Positions 23,255-32,461 are shown, counted from the first letter of the stretch. The stretch is DNA of 64,000 nucleotides from Stagnihabitans tardus (GCF_009925085.1 NZ_JAABNR010000004.1:1-64000), one strand, 5' to 3'. The notes: generated from the sequence alone by a model not told the origin. Made by a program: numbers and translations.

Positions 23255-25315
23255 ATGACCTCCCTTTCCCGCCTCCTCCGCCCCAAATCCATCGCCGTCC
23301 TTGGCGCGGGCTGGGCGCTGAATGTCATCGAGCAATGCCGCAAGATGGGCTTTGACGGGCCGGTCTGGCCGGTTCATCCCTCCAAACCCGAGATCGGCGG
23401 GCTCAAGGCCTATGCCTCCTTGGCCGACCTGCCCGGCGTCCCGGATGCGACTTTCATCGGCGTCAACCGCTTTGCGACCATCGACGTGGTGCGCGAGCTG
23501 GCCGCCATGGGCGCGGGCGGGGCGATCTGCTTTGCCTCTGGCTGGACCGAGGCGGGGGAGCCGGAGCTGCAATCCCGTCTGGTCGAGGCGGCGGGGGAGA
23601 TGCCGATCCTCGGGCCCAATTGCTACGGCGTCATCAACTACCTCGATGGCGCGCTTCTCTGGCCCGATCAGCATGGCGGGGTTCGGGTGGAGAAGGGGGT
23701 GGCGCTGGTCAGCCAATCTTCCAACATCGTCATCAACCTTGGCATGCAGAAACGCGCTTTGCCGGTGGCCTATGTCGCCTGTCTGGGCAATGCCGCGGTC
23801 GTGGGGCTGGCGGAGCTGACCGGGGCTTTGTTGGATGACCCAAGGGTGACCGCCGTGGGCCTCTATATCGAGGGGATCGACGATGCGCCGGCCTTTGCGG
23901 CGCTCTCTGAAAAGGCGCGCGCCCTTGGCAAGGGGATCGTCGCGATCAAGTCGGGCAAGACCGAGCTCAGCCGGACGGCTGCGGCCAGTCACACGGCCTC
24001 CTTGGCGGGGGGCGGGGCGGCCTCCAGCGCCTTTTTGGCGCGCATCGGGGTGGCCGAGGTCAACACGCCCTCGGAACTGATCGAGACGCTGAAGATCTTC
24101 CATGTCCATGGGCCGGGGCTGGGGCGGCGCATCTGCTCGCTGTCCTGTTCGGGCGGTGAGGCGGGGCTGGTGGCCGACCTCGCCGCGCCCTATGGCATCG
24201 ACTTCCCAAAGGTGCCGCAAGAGACCCATGACCGGCTCTTTGCCGTGCTGGGCGAGATCCCCACGATCTCCAACCCCTTGGATTATCACACCTTCATCTG
24301 GGGCGATGGACCCAAGACCACCGAGGTCTTCACGGCGATGCTGGAGGCCTATGACGCGGGGCTTTACATCATCGACCCGCCGCGCGACGACCGCTGCGAC
24401 CCTTCGGGCTATCAGCCCGCGCTCGATGCCATCGTCGCGGCGCAGAGGACCAGCGGACACCCGGCCTTCCCCGTCGCCTCGATGGCCGAGAACTTCGGCG
24501 AGGCCCGGGCGCAGGCCCTGATGGATCAGGGCGTCGTCACGCTGATGGGGCTCGAGACCGCCCTGGCCGCGATCAAGGCCGCGCAGACGCCCCAGGGCGC
24601 GCCCGGCTGGAGGCCACTGGCGGCCTTGCCGCCGCGCGAGACGCGCCTTCTGACCGAGGCCGAGGGCAAGGCGCTTTTGGCCGAGGCGGGGGTGCCCGTG
24701 CCCCGCGCGATCAGCGGCACCTGGGACGAGGTCCGGGCGGGGGCGGTGCGCTTAAGCGCACCCTACGCTTTGAAAGGCCTGGGTTTCGCCCACAAGACCG
24801 AGGCCGGGGCGGTGCGGCTGGGGCTTTCCAGCCTCGACGGCCAGGCCGAGATGGCGGGGGCTACGGGCTATCTCGTCGAAGAGATGGTGACGGGGGTGGT
24901 CGCTGAAATCCTGCTGGGTCTGCGCCGCGATCCGGTTTACGGCGTGACGCTGACGCTTGGCATGGGCGGGGTGACCGCCGAGGTCCTGGCCGATACGGTG
25001 ACGCTGGTCTGCCCGGCCACCAAGGAGGATATCCTCTCCGCCCTGCGTCGCCTCAGGCTTTGGCCGCTCTTGGACGGCTATCGTGGCCGCGCCCGCGCCG
25101 ATGTCGGCGCGCTGGCCGATGTGGCCCTGGCCCTGGCGGGGCGGATGGCCGAGGACCTCTCCCTCGAAGAAATCGAAATCAACCCGGTGATGGTGAGGGC
25201 CCAAGGCGCCATTGCCGTCGATGCCCTTGTCAGGAAAGGCTTACCCCATGGAAATGCGCACAGAAGGCCCGATCAAGACCAGGCGCGAGGGCGCCATCCT
25301 GGAGGTGACGCTTGA
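23255..25315 (+). CDS. ADP-forming acyl-CoA synthetase (acetate-CoA ligase family)
   Basis: 686 residues with the fused order of bacterial ADP-forming synthetases. CoA-binding domain (RPKSIAVLGAGWALNVIEQC, residues 5-130), succinyl-CoA-ligase-like domains (VALVSQSSNIVINL; the phospho-His region SHTASLAGGG), and a C-terminal ATP-grasp domain (about 480-670: LLTEAEGKALLAEAGVPVPR, YALKGLGFAHKTEAGAVRLGL, EEIEINPVMV). It could activate gamma-butyrobetaine, crotonobetaine or carnitine to the CoA thioester for the adjacent dehydrogenase and hydratase. The reading frame runs 68 nt into the next gene; family members usually end soon after the conserved INPV segment, so the tail may be a frameshifted extension. 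Confidence 0.85.
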   Translation: MTSLSRLLRPKSIAVLGAGWALNVIEQCRKMGFDGPVWPVHPSKPEIGGLKAYASLADLPGVPDATFIGVNRFATIDVVRELAAMGAGGAICFASGWTEAGEPELQSRLVEAAGEMPILGPNCYGVINYLDGALLWPDQHGGVRVEKGVALVSQSSNIVINLGMQKRALPVAYVACLGNAAVVGLAELTGALLDDPRVTAVGLYIEGIDDAPAFAALSEKARALGKGIVAIKSGKTELSRTAAASHTASLAGGGAASSAFLARIGVAEVNTPSELIETLKIFHVHGPGLGRRICSLSCSGGEAGLVADLAAPYGIDFPKVPQETHDRLFAVLGEIPTISNPLDYHTFIWGDGPKTTEVFTAMLEAYDAGLYIIDPPRDDRCDPSGYQPALDAIVAAQRTSGHPAFPVASMAENFGEARAQALMDQGVVTLMGLETALAAIKAAQTPQGAPGWRPLAALPPRETRLLTEAEGKALLAEAGVPVPRAISGTWDEVRAGAVRLSAPYALKGLGFAHKTEAGAVRLGLSSLDGQAEMAGATGYLVEEMVTGVVAEILLGLRRDPVYGVTLTLGMGGVTAEVLADTVTLVCPATKEDILSALRRLRLWPLLDGYRGRARADVGALADVALALAGRMAEDLSLEEIEINPVMVRAQGAIAVDALVRKGLPHGNAHRRPDQDQARGRHPGGDA

Positions 25316-26042
25316 CCGCCCCAAGGCCAATGCCATTGACCTCGCGACCTCGCGGATCATGGGGCTGACCTTCCGCGACTTCCGCGACGATGACAGCCTG
25401 AGGGTCTGCATCCTGCGGGCGGCGGGCGAGAAATTCTTCTGCCCCGGCTGGGACTTGAAAGCCGCCGCCGGAGGCGATGCGGTCGACGGGGACTATGGCG
25501 TGGGCGGCTTCGGCGGCCTGCAAGAGCTTCCGAACCTCAACAAGCCGGTCATCGCCGCCGTCAACGGCATCTGCTGCGGCGGGGGCCTGGAGCTTGCGCT
25601 CTCCGCCGACCTGATCCTCTGCTCCGACAACGCGACCTTCGCCCTGCCGGAGATCCGTTCGGGCACCGTGGCCGATGCGGCCTCGATCAAGCTCCCGAAG
25701 CGCATCCCCTATCACGTCGCCATGGACCTGCTTCTGACCGGCCGCTGGTTCGACGCCGAAGAGGCCCACCGCTGGGGCATCGTCAAGGAGATCACCACCC
25801 CCGAGACCCTGCTCTCGAAGGCCTGGGACCTGGCGCGGCTCCTGGAAAGCGGCCCGCCGCTGGTCTATGCCGCGATCAAGGAGGTCGTGCGGGAGGCCGA
25901 GGCCTTGCGCTTCCAGGACGCCCTGAACCGGGTGACCAAAAGGCAGATGCCGACTGTGGACAGGCTCTATTCCAGCGAAGACCAGCTCGAAGGGGCCCGC
26001 GCCTTTGCCGAAAAGCGCGATCCGGTCTGGAAGGGCAAGTAA
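25248..26042 (+). CDS. CaiD-like enoyl-CoA hydratase (carnitinyl-CoA dehydratase)
   Basis: 264 residues from ATG 25248, chosen because AGGAAAGG lies 9 nt upstream; this start is inside the end of the synthetase gene. Crotonase fold. Strikingly CaiD-like segments are LDRPKANAID, AGEKFFCPGWDLKAAAGG, NKPVIAAVNG, GGGLELALSADLIL, and the end FAEKRDPVWKGK, which matches the end of E. coli CaiD almost exactly. It should hydrate crotonobetainyl-CoA to carnitinyl-CoA (reversibly). This is the strongest single indication that the acyl-CoA genes here act on carnitine-type substrates. Confidence 0.88.
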   Translation: MEMRTEGPIKTRREGAILEVTLDRPKANAIDLATSRIMGLTFRDFRDDDSLRVCILRAAGEKFFCPGWDLKAAAGGDAVDGDYGVGGFGGLQELPNLNKPVIAAVNGICCGGGLELALSADLILCSDNATFALPEIRSGTVADAASIKLPKRIPYHVAMDLLLTGRWFDAEEAHRWGIVKEITTPETLLSKAWDLARLLESGPPLVYAAIKEVVREAEALRFQDALNRVTKRQMPTVDRLYSSEDQLEGARAFAEKRDPVWKGK

Positions 26043-26068
26043 GCCCCGGCCACTTGGGTAACCGGGGC
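26043..26068 (+). terminator. Hairpin after the CaiD-like gene
   Basis: GCCCCGG (26043-26049) pairs with CCGGGGC (26062-26068) directly after the stop codon, between convergent genes. No T-run. Confidence 0.45.
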
Positions 26069-26084
26069 CCCGGAAAGAAGGCCC

Positions 26085-26465
26085 CTAGGGCTTCCAGAGC
26101 TCGGCCGCGTCCACAAGCTGCTGCCGACGCGCCAGGGTCAGGTTGGCGCGGCACTGGATCTCGACCCCAGTGCCGCCGCTGCCCGGATAGGGGGCCGCCT
26201 CGAAGGCACATTCCGCGTCGCGCCAGGCCGACCAGGCGGCCTGTGCCGCCTCTTGCTGCGCCCATAGATCCTCGGGCAGCACCGCACGCAGGGAGGTCAA
26301 GGCCTCGGCCAGGGCCTTCTCCCCGGCTTCGGTTTCCATCGTGCAATCGACCATCTCGACCGCCGAGGTGATTTCGGGGTGAAGGGCCATGCATTCGTCC
26401 TCGGTCAAGGCCAAGGCAGAGGTCGGGGTCAGGGCAAGGGCCAGGGCGGCCAGGAATCGGGTCAT
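26085..26465 (-). CDS. Secreted DUF1311 (LprI-like) protein
   Basis: 126 residues. Signal peptide MTRFLAALALALTPTSALA with cleavage after Ala19. The mature part has the DUF1311 pattern: paired cysteines, a helical L..A...L...Q.AW..WRDAECAFEA segment, and a second C in EIQCRANLTLARRQQLVD. GGAG ribosome-binding site upstream of ATG 26465. Members include the mycobacterial lysozyme-inhibitor-like LprI, but most have unknown roles. Convergent with the carnitine cluster and probably not part of it. Confidence 0.8.
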   Translation of the reverse strand: MTRFLAALALALTPTSALALTEDECMALHPEITSAVEMVDCTMETEAGEKALAEALTSLRAVLPEDLWAQQEAAQAAWSAWRDAECAFEAAPYPGSGGTGVEIQCRANLTLARRQQLVDAAELWKP

Positions 26466-26834
26466 GCGGTGGTCTCCTCTGCCGCTGTTTGGCATGGCGC
26501 ATTGGACAAGGCCAGAGCGGCCGGGCACCAGGGTCCTGGCAAGTCCATGCGCGATGGGGCAGGGCATAGTCATGGGGGGGGCGTCTTCAGGGGCACTTCG
26601 CGGGCGGACTTGGCCGGGCGCCATGGCGGTAAGACATGGAGGGGAGACAACGTCCGCCCCATCGGCAAACTGGACCGGTTGCTTGCCTGGCGCGGCCCCC
26701 TCCCCCTCCCGTGGCAACGCGGGCGGAGGGGGCTCGATGCCCCCGACGGCCGCCTCCTCTCCCAAGATGGGACAGTCCGTCCACTGGCGAGCCGCCCCCC
26801 TTTGCCCTAGATTGCCTCTTGAAAGAGGTGCGAC
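26466..26834. other. Intergenic region, nothing recognised
   Basis: 369 nt between divergent genes. GC-rich with several G and C runs (for example CCCCCTCCCCCTCCCG near 26697) but no frame with a plausible start and coding pattern, no RNA gene and no clear promoter that I can name. Confidence 0.5.
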
Positions 26835-28037
26835 ATGGATGCCGATGTTCTGATCGTGGGAGGCGGGCTCAACGGGCCGGCCCTGGCGCTGGCCCTGGCA
26901 CAGGGGGGGCTTTCCTCTGTCGTGATCGATGCGCGCCAACCGCAGGCCCGGGCCGAGGCGGGCTTCGACGGGCGCTCCTATGCGCTCTCGCTCGCCTCTC
27001 AGCGCCTCCTGGCCGCCGTCGGTGTCTGGAAGGGCCTGACCGCGCAGCCGATCCTCAAGGTCGTGGCCTCCGATGGACGCGCCTTCGACGGCGCCTCGCC
27101 CTTCGCGCTCCGCTTCGACGGGGCCGAGCTCGAGGAGGGCCCGGCCGGCTACATGGTCGAGGACCGCCACCTCTACGCGGCCTTCCTCGCCGCCTTGCAA
27201 CACCCCCTGATCACCCATCTGCCCGCAGAGACGGTCACGGCCCAGGGCGAGGGCTGGGTGGAGCTCGCCTCGGGCCGCAGGCTGACCGGAGCGGTCGTTG
27301 CGGGCTGCGATGGCCGCGCCTCAGGCACGGCGCAAAGGGCCGGGATCAAGCGGCAGGGCTGGAGCTATCACCAGACCGCCCTGGTCGCCGCCATCGCGCA
27401 TGAAAAGCCCCACAACGGCGTGGCGCATCAATTCTTCATGGGCGGCGGGCCCTTGGCCATCCTGCCGCTCGCGGGCGGGCATGTCTCCTCCATCGTCTGG
27501 TCCGAACGCGAGGCCGAGGCCGACCGGATCGCGGCCCTTGACGACGAAGGCTTCATGACCGCGCTCCGCCCCCGCTTTGGCGACTTCCTCGGCCCGATCC
27601 GCCTCGCAGGCGCGCGCTTTACCTATCCCCTGACCCTGACCCTGGCCGAGCATTGGGTCAAACCGCGCCTCGCCCTGGTGGGCGACGCCGCCCATGGCGT
27701 CCATCCGATCGCGGGCCAGGGCCTGAACCTGGGCCTCCGGGACGTGGCGGCCCTGGCCGAGGTCCTGGTCGAGGCCAAGAGGCGCGGCGAGGATATCGGG
27801 GCGCTCGACGTGCTGGAGCGCTACGAGCACTGGCGCCGCTTCGACACGACGACCCTGGCGCTTGGAATGGATGGGATCAACCGGCTCTTCTCGAATGAAA
27901 ACAGCGGGCTGAGGGCGATCCGTGACCTTGGCATGGGGCTGATCAACGCCCTTCCCGGCGTGAAGCGCGGCTTTCTGCGTCAAGCGGCGGGGCTCTCGGG
28001 TCGGCTCCCGAAGCTCATGGCCGGGCAGGGGCTTTAG
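26835..28037 (+). CDS. UbiH/UbiF/COQ6-family FAD-dependent hydroxylase
   Basis: 400 residues. The N-terminal [21 protein letters not shown] is the dinucleotide-binding loop; [18 protein letters not shown] is the family motif after the first Arg. A DG-type segment near residue 160 ([15 protein letters not shown]) and [21 protein letters not shown] (about 288-308) complete the class A flavin monooxygenase set. It should hydroxylate a polyprenyl-phenol intermediate of ubiquinone synthesis. Which ring position is not visible; alphaproteobacteria use several paralogues (UbiH, UbiF, UbiL, UbiM). Confidence 0.88.
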   Translation: MDADVLIVGGGLNGPALALALAQGGLSSVVIDARQPQARAEAGFDGRSYALSLASQRLLAAVGVWKGLTAQPILKVVASDGRAFDGASPFALRFDGAELEEGPAGYMVEDRHLYAAFLAALQHPLITHLPAETVTAQGEGWVELASGRRLTGAVVAGCDGRASGTAQRAGIKRQGWSYHQTALVAAIAHEKPHNGVAHQFFMGGGPLAILPLAGGHVSSIVWSEREAEADRIAALDDEGFMTALRPRFGDFLGPIRLAGARFTYPLTLTLAEHWVKPRLALVGDAAHGVHPIAGQGLNLGLRDVAALAEVLVEAKRRGEDIGALDVLERYEHWRRFDTTTLALGMDGINRLFSNENSGLRAIRDLGMGLINALPGVKRGFLRQAAGLSGRLPKLMAGQGL

Positions 28038-28038
28038 G

Positions 28039-28262
28039 CTTTCAACTTGGTCCAAATATCCCCCGCGGAGCGTCTGAGCCCTGCCGCAAAGACTGCGGTC
28101 GGAGCCTCCGGCGGGGATACTTGAGCCAAATTGAAAGCAGCGCCCCTTCTCTTTCATACTGGCGCAAATATCCCGGGGTGAAGGGGCAGCGCCCCTTCGG
28201 CGACCTTGCCGCGAGGACTCCGGTCAGAGCCTCCGGCGGGGATATTTGGGCAAGTATGAAAG
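28039..28262. repeat. Four units of the dispersed palindromic repeat in two inverted pairs (family 1)
   Basis: Units: 28039-28080 (reverse: GGGGGATATTTGGACCAAGTTGAAAG), 28103-28137 (forward: GCCTCCGGCGGGGATACTTG..CCAAATTGAAAG), 28152-28199 (reverse, with GGGGCGCTGCCCCTT), 28228-28262 (forward: GCCTCCGGCGGGGATATTTGGGCAAGTATGAAAG). They fill the 299-nt gap between the ubiquinone hydroxylase and aspS; only the last 70 nt before aspS are free of repeats. No gene is present. Confidence 0.78.
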
Positions 28263-28336
28263 GGCGCGGGCTTGACTTCCCCCTTGGCCTTGGGTCTATC
28301 GGGGGCCAAATCTCATGCCTCGCAAAGGGGATGCCC

Positions 28337-30115
28337 ATGCACGCCTATCGCAGCCACACCTGCGCCGCCTTGAACACCGCCCATGTGGGGCAGACCGTCC
28401 GCCTGTCGGGCTGGGTCCACCGGGTCCGCGACCACGGCGGGGTTCTCTTCATCGACCTGCGCGATCATTACGGCATCACGCAAGTGCTGGCCGACAGCGA
28501 CAGCCCTGCCTTTGCCGAGATCGAGAAGGTCCGCTCGGAATGGGTCGTGCAGATCGACGGCCGGGTGAAGGCGCGCGATGCGGCCCTCGTGAACCCCAAG
28601 CTGCCCACCGGCGAGATCGAGGTCTATGCCACGGGGCTGAAGGTCCTGGGCGAGGCGCAGGAGCTGCCTCTGCCGGTCTTTGGCGATGTCGAATATCCCG
28701 AGGAAACCCGCCTGACCTATCGCTTCCTCGACCTGCGCCGCGAGAAGCTGCACAAGAACATGATGCTGCGGTCAAACGTCGTGCGCCATCTGCGCAATGC
28801 CATGTGGGACCAGGGCTTCAACGAGTTCCAGACGCCGATCATCACGGCCTCCTCCCCCGAGGGCGCGCGCGACTTCCTGGTGCCCTCGCGTCTGCACCCC
28901 GGCAAGTTCTATGCGCTGCCCCAGGCGCCGCAGCAGTTCAAGCAGCTGATCATGGTGGCGGGCTTTGACCGTTACTTCCAGATCGCGCCCTGTTTCCGGG
29001 ATGAAGACCCCCGCGCGGATCGGTCTCCGACCGACTTCTATCAGCTCGATGTCGAGATGTCCTTCGTCGAGCAGGAGGATGTCTTTGCCGCCGTTCAGCC
29101 GGTGATCCAGGGCCTCTTCGAGAAGTTCCGCCCGGACTGCAAGACCGCCACCGACTGGCCGCGCATCCGCTATAACGATGCGCTCCTGTGGTATGGTTCG
29201 GACAAGCCCGACCTGCGCAACCCGATCAAGATGCAGGTGGTCTCGGAGCATTTCCGCGGCTCGGGCTTTGCCGTTTTCGCCAAACTGTTGGAGCAGGAAG
29301 GCACCGAGATCCGCGCCATTCCGGCGCCGAAGGGCGGTTCGCGCAAGTTCTGCGACCGGATGAACGCCTTTGCCCAGAAAGAGGGTCTGCCGGGCATGGG
29401 CTATATCTTCTGGCGCGAGGCGGAAGATGGCTCGGGCATGGAGGCCGCCGGTCCGCTCGCCAAGAACATCGGGCCCGAGCGGACCGAAGCGATCCGGCAG
29501 CAACTGGGTCTGGGCATGGGCGATGCCGCCTTCTTCCTCGGCGGCAAGCCCGAGGCCTTCCAGGCCGTGGCAGGCCGTGCTCGGAATGAAATCGGGAGGG
29601 AATTGGGGCTCTCGGAGACCGATACTTTCCGCTTCGCCTGGATCGTCGATTTCCCGATGTATGAGAAGACCGACGAGGGCAAGATTGACTTCAGCCACAA
29701 CCCCTTCTCGATGCCGCAGGGGGGCTTGGAGGCGCTGAACGGCGATCCCTTGCAGGTCTATGCCTATCAGTATGACCTGGCCTGCAACGGCTATGAGCTC
29801 ATCTCGGGCGGCATCCGCAACCACAAGCCGGAGATCATGTACAAGGCCTTTGAACTCGCGGGTTACCCGAACTCCGAGGTGGACAAGCGCTTTGGCGGCA
29901 TGGTCAAGGCCTTCAAATACGGCGCCCCGCCCCACGGTGGCTGCGCCATGGGGATCGACCGGGCCGTGATGCTTTTGGCCGATGAGATGAACATCCGCGA
30001 GGTCATCATGTTCCCGATGAACCAGCGGGCGGAGGACCTCTTGATGGGGGCGCCGTCTGAGCCCTTGAACGAGCAGTTGCGGGAACTCCGCCTGCGCGTG
30101 ATCCCGAAGGACTGA
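28337..30115 (+). CDS. aspS: Aspartate-tRNA ligase (probably non-discriminating)
   Basis: 592 residues from ATG 28337 (AAAGGGG 6 nt before it; ATG 28331 is two codons earlier). Domains in order: OB-fold anticodon-binding domain (1-105, [19 protein letters not shown]), class II motif 1, motif 2 ([20 protein letters not shown]), the bacterial GAD insertion (about 290-420), and motif 3 ([17 protein letters not shown]). Full bacterial-type length. Followed 4 nt later by kptA, so the two are probably one transcript. Confidence 0.97.
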   Translation: MHAYRSHTCAALNTAHVGQTVRLSGWVHRVRDHGGVLFIDLRDHYGITQVLADSDSPAFAEIEKVRSEWVVQIDGRVKARDAALVNPKLPTGEIEVYATGLKVLGEAQELPLPVFGDVEYPEETRLTYRFLDLRREKLHKNMMLRSNVVRHLRNAMWDQGFNEFQTPIITASSPEGARDFLVPSRLHPGKFYALPQAPQQFKQLIMVAGFDRYFQIAPCFRDEDPRADRSPTDFYQLDVEMSFVEQEDVFAAVQPVIQGLFEKFRPDCKTATDWPRIRYNDALLWYGSDKPDLRNPIKMQVVSEHFRGSGFAVFAKLLEQEGTEIRAIPAPKGGSRKFCDRMNAFAQKEGLPGMGYIFWREAEDGSGMEAAGPLAKNIGPERTEAIRQQLGLGMGDAAFFLGGKPEAFQAVAGRARNEIGRELGLSETDTFRFAWIVDFPMYEKTDEGKIDFSHNPFSMPQGGLEALNGDPLQVYAYQYDLACNGYELISGGIRNHKPEIMYKAFELAGYPNSEVDKRFGGMVKAFKYGAPPHGGCAMGIDRAVMLLADEMNIREVIMFPMNQRAEDLLMGAPSEPLNEQLRELRLRVIPKD

Positions 30116-30119
30116 GGCC

Positions 30120-30653
30120 ATGGCGCAGGAAAACGTTGGGGCCAGCAAGTGGCTGTCTTTCGTCCTGCGCCATGACCCCGCCAGCGCGGGGCTTGCGATG
30201 GATGCCCAGGGCTGGGTCGAGATCCCGGCCCTTCTGGCCGCCACCCCACTCATCCCCGACCGCGAAGCCCTGGAGGCCATCGTCCGCGACAGCGGCAAGC
30301 AGCGCTTTGCGATCTCGGAGGATGGCGGCTTCATCCGCGCCAACCAGGGCCATTCGGTTGCGGTCGACCTGGGGCTTGTCCCCCTTTCGCCGCCCGAGGT
30401 TCTTTACCACGGAACCTCCGAGGCCAGCTTGGCCGCCATCCTCGCCGAGGGGCTGCGGCCGATGGAGCGCCAGCATGTCCACCTCTCCCTTGATGCCGAG
30501 ACCGCGCGGCAGGTGGGGGGGCGACATGGGCGACCCGTGGTCCTGGCGGTTGCCGCGGGGGTCTTGCATCGGGGCGGGCAGCCCTTCTATCTCTCGGAAA
30601 ATCGCGTCTGGCTGACGGGTCCCGTGCCGCCCTCCGGCCTTTCCCGGACCTAG
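30120..30653 (+). CDS. kptA: RNA 2'-phosphotransferase (Tpt1/KptA family)
   Basis: 177 residues. N-terminal winged part SKWLSFVLRHDPASAGL with the conserved Arg-His pair (R17-H18), then KQRFAISEDGGFIRANQGHSVAVDL. The ADP-ribosyltransferase-like half shows LYHGTSEASLAAILAEGL, RQHVHLSLD and VGGRHGRPVVLAV. It removes a 2'-phosphate from RNA ends using NAD, giving ADP-ribose 1'',2''-cyclic phosphate. Eukaryotes use it in tRNA splicing; the bacterial substrate is not established. Start 4 nt after the aspS stop. Confidence 0.92.
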   Translation: MAQENVGASKWLSFVLRHDPASAGLAMDAQGWVEIPALLAATPLIPDREALEAIVRDSGKQRFAISEDGGFIRANQGHSVAVDLGLVPLSPPEVLYHGTSEASLAAILAEGLRPMERQHVHLSLDAETARQVGGRHGRPVVLAVAAGVLHRGGQPFYLSENRVWLTGPVPPSGLSRT

Positions 30654-30672
30654 GCCGCTTGCCAAACCGATG

Positions 30673-30698
30673 AAACGGGGCCACTCTCGCCCCGTTTT
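30673..30698 (+). terminator. Factor-independent terminator after kptA
   Basis: AAACGGGGC (30673-30681) and GCCCCGTTT (30689-30697) form a 9-bp stem with a 7-nt loop and end in TTTT. Confidence 0.75.
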
Positions 30699-30711
30699 CC
30701 TTCGGGGTCCC

Positions 30712-31182
30712 ATGTCGCTTTACACCGCCTCCGTCCCGGTCTTTCGCCACTACCTCGCCCGGGCGCAGGAGATGGCCGAGGGGCATCCCGAGGCCTTGGA
30801 GGCGCGGATTGCCGACAGTTTCCCGGCGGGTCAGCACTTCGCCACTGCGGCGGGCTTTGCGCTGCGGGTGGCCTGCCCCTTGGCGGGGCGCGAGATGCCG
30901 GACCTGCCGCGCGCGCTCTCGCCGCGCCTGGCCGTCGTGCGGGCGACCCTGGGCGCCATGCGGCCCGAAGAGTTCATCGGCGCCGAGACCCGCCGCATCC
31001 AGCACAGGGCCGGTTTCGCCGAGCTGGATCAAGGTGCCGAGGAGTTCCTTTACCTCTACGGCCTGCCGAATTTCTTCTTTCACATGACCATGGGCTATGC
31101 GGCCCTGCGTGGCGCGGGCGTCCCCCTGGGAAAGGCGGATTTCGACGGGTTCCACGCCTATCCCGCCGATTTCCACTTCTAG
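30712..31182 (+). CDS. DUF1993 family protein
   Basis: 156 residues beginning MSLYTASVPVFRHYLARAQE, the usual DUF1993 opening. A DinB-like helical bundle is expected, with RIADSFPAGQHFATAAGFALRVACPLAGRE in the middle and LPNFFFHMTMGYAALRGAGVPLGKADF at the end; the His in FFFHM fits a metal-binding position. Function unknown. Starts 14 nt after the kptA terminator; its own promoter is not evident. Confidence 0.82.
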   Translation: MSLYTASVPVFRHYLARAQEMAEGHPEALEARIADSFPAGQHFATAAGFALRVACPLAGREMPDLPRALSPRLAVVRATLGAMRPEEFIGAETRRIQHRAGFAELDQGAEEFLYLYGLPNFFFHMTMGYAALRGAGVPLGKADFDGFHAYPADFHF

Positions 31183-31297
31183 GAGGGCGCCTCCGACCCA
31201 GTCCCCCATGGCTTTGGGAGGTTTTTGATCAAACCCCACTTGCAGAGGGCCGCGCTCCGGCGCAGTCTTTGGCGAAACTCCGCTTCAAGGTGCCGCG

Positions 31298-32005
31298 ATG
31301 ACCAAGACCTTCGGCTTTCCGCTCCCCAATTGGACCCCGCCCCAGGCGCCGGTCGGAGAGACCCTGACCGGGACCTGGGTCCAGCTTGAACGCATGGACC
31401 CCGATGCCCATGCGGCCGACCTCTTCCGCGCCTATTCTTCGGCGGAGCAAGTCTGGGATTACCTGCCTTACGGCCCCTTCTCCTCGGCCAGCGCCTATCA
31501 CCGCTGGGCCAAGGAGACCGCCACGGGCAGCGACCCGCTCTTCTATGTGCTGCGCAACCGTATGACCGGGGCCTGCGGCGGGGTGGCCTCTTACCTGCGG
31601 ATCACGCCGGGGTCGGGGTCGATCGAGGTCGGCCATATCAACCTCGCCCCCGAGATCGCGGGGTCAAGGGCCTCGTCCGAGGCGATGTATCTGATGATGG
31701 ATTGGGCCTTCCGCAACGGCTATCGGCGTTACGAGTGGAAATGCGATGCGCTGAACATCCCCTCGCGGCGGGCGGCGCAAAGGCTGGGGTTCTCTTATGA
31801 GGGGATCTTCCGGCAGGCCACGGTCTACAAGGGGCGCAACCGGGATACGGCCTGGTTTGCGGTGATCGACCAGGACTGGCCCGCGCTGAAAGAGGCCTGG
31901 CGGGTCTGGCTCTCACCCGCCAATTTCGACGCCGAGGGGCGGCAGAAGGAAAGCCTGGGCGATCTGACGCGGCTGGTCAGGGTCTCGTCCGATCCGGCCC
32001 TGTAA
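31298..32005 (+). CDS. GNAT family N-acetyltransferase (RimL-like)
   Basis: 235 residues. Long N-terminal lead (NWTPPQAPVGETLTGTWVQLERMD), then a RimJ/RimL-type GNAT domain with IEVGHINLAPEIAGSRASSEAMYLMMDWAF and the end motif NIPSRRAAQRLGFSYEGIFRQA. A DTAWFAVIDQDWPALKEAW C-terminal segment is typical of the subgroup close to yeast MPR1-like and bacterial COG1670 enzymes. Substrate unknown. Followed by two strong hairpins. Confidence 0.85.
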   Translation: MTKTFGFPLPNWTPPQAPVGETLTGTWVQLERMDPDAHAADLFRAYSSAEQVWDYLPYGPFSSASAYHRWAKETATGSDPLFYVLRNRMTGACGGVASYLRITPGSGSIEVGHINLAPEIAGSRASSEAMYLMMDWAFRNGYRRYEWKCDALNIPSRRAAQRLGFSYEGIFRQATVYKGRNRDTAWFAVIDQDWPALKEAWRVWLSPANFDAEGRQKESLGDLTRLVRVSSDPAL

Positions 32006-32010
32006 CCTGT

Positions 32011-32081
32011 CCGGGAGAGGGCCAATTTTTCAAAGAAAAATCGCCCTCTCCCGGAGGGGGCGATTTTGCTGCGCAAAATCG
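32011..32081. terminator. Two strong hairpins between convergent genes
   Basis: First: CCGGGAGAGGGC (32011-32022) with GCCCTCTCCCGG (32043-32054), a 12-bp perfect stem whose loop itself contains AATTTTT/AAAAAT. Second: CGATTTTGC (32061-32069) with GCAAAATCG (32073-32081). They separate the GNAT gene from the DUF167 gene and should stop transcription from both sides. Confidence 0.8.
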
Positions 32082-32083
32082 TT

Positions 32084-32335
32084 TCAGTCCAGGCGGAAGA
32101 CCTTGTCGCGCGAGGTCGCGCCCTTGATCAGCGTCAGGCGGCTTTTGGCCACGCCAAGCGCCTGGGCCAGCAATTCCCCCACCGCCGCATTGGCGCGGCC
32201 ATCCTCGGGCGGGGCCGTGACCTCGGCCTTGATCGGCGCGCCATCGGTCAGTTCATTGCGCCGCGCCCGTGGCGTCACATGGGTGACGAAGACCGCGCCC
32301 GCCACCGCCCGCTCTGCCCAGGCGCCTTTCTTCAT
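32084..32335 (-). CDS. DUF167 (YggU) family protein
   Basis: 83 residues. Core features are VTPRARRNELTDG, then the hallmark V.APPEDGRANAAVGELLAQALGV and a final strand LIKGATSRDKVFRLD. Small alpha/beta protein of unknown function, widespread in bacteria. Start ATG 32335. Confidence 0.88.
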   Translation of the reverse strand: MKKGAWAERAVAGAVFVTHVTPRARRNELTDGAPIKAEVTAPPEDGRANAAVGELLAQALGVAKSRLTLIKGATSRDKVFRLD

Positions 32336-32461
32336 CGCAGCCCTTTTCCTCTTGTCCCGTCGCGCATATTTCGAGACGGAACCCCTGCGTCCCGTCGTAT
32401 GAGAGACAGGCTTGGCCGCAGTCTGCCACCGCGTCAAGCCCGTCAGCCCCAAGGAGACCCG

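Noticed and set aside
26466-26834. Several short frames in the gap before the UbiH-type gene
   Set aside because: No ribosome-binding site, Arg/Pro/Gly-rich out-of-frame character and no resemblance to a known protein.
31224-31233. TTGATCAA as a second FNR site
   Set aside because: The half-sites are joined without the required 4-nt spacer, so it is not an FNR box.
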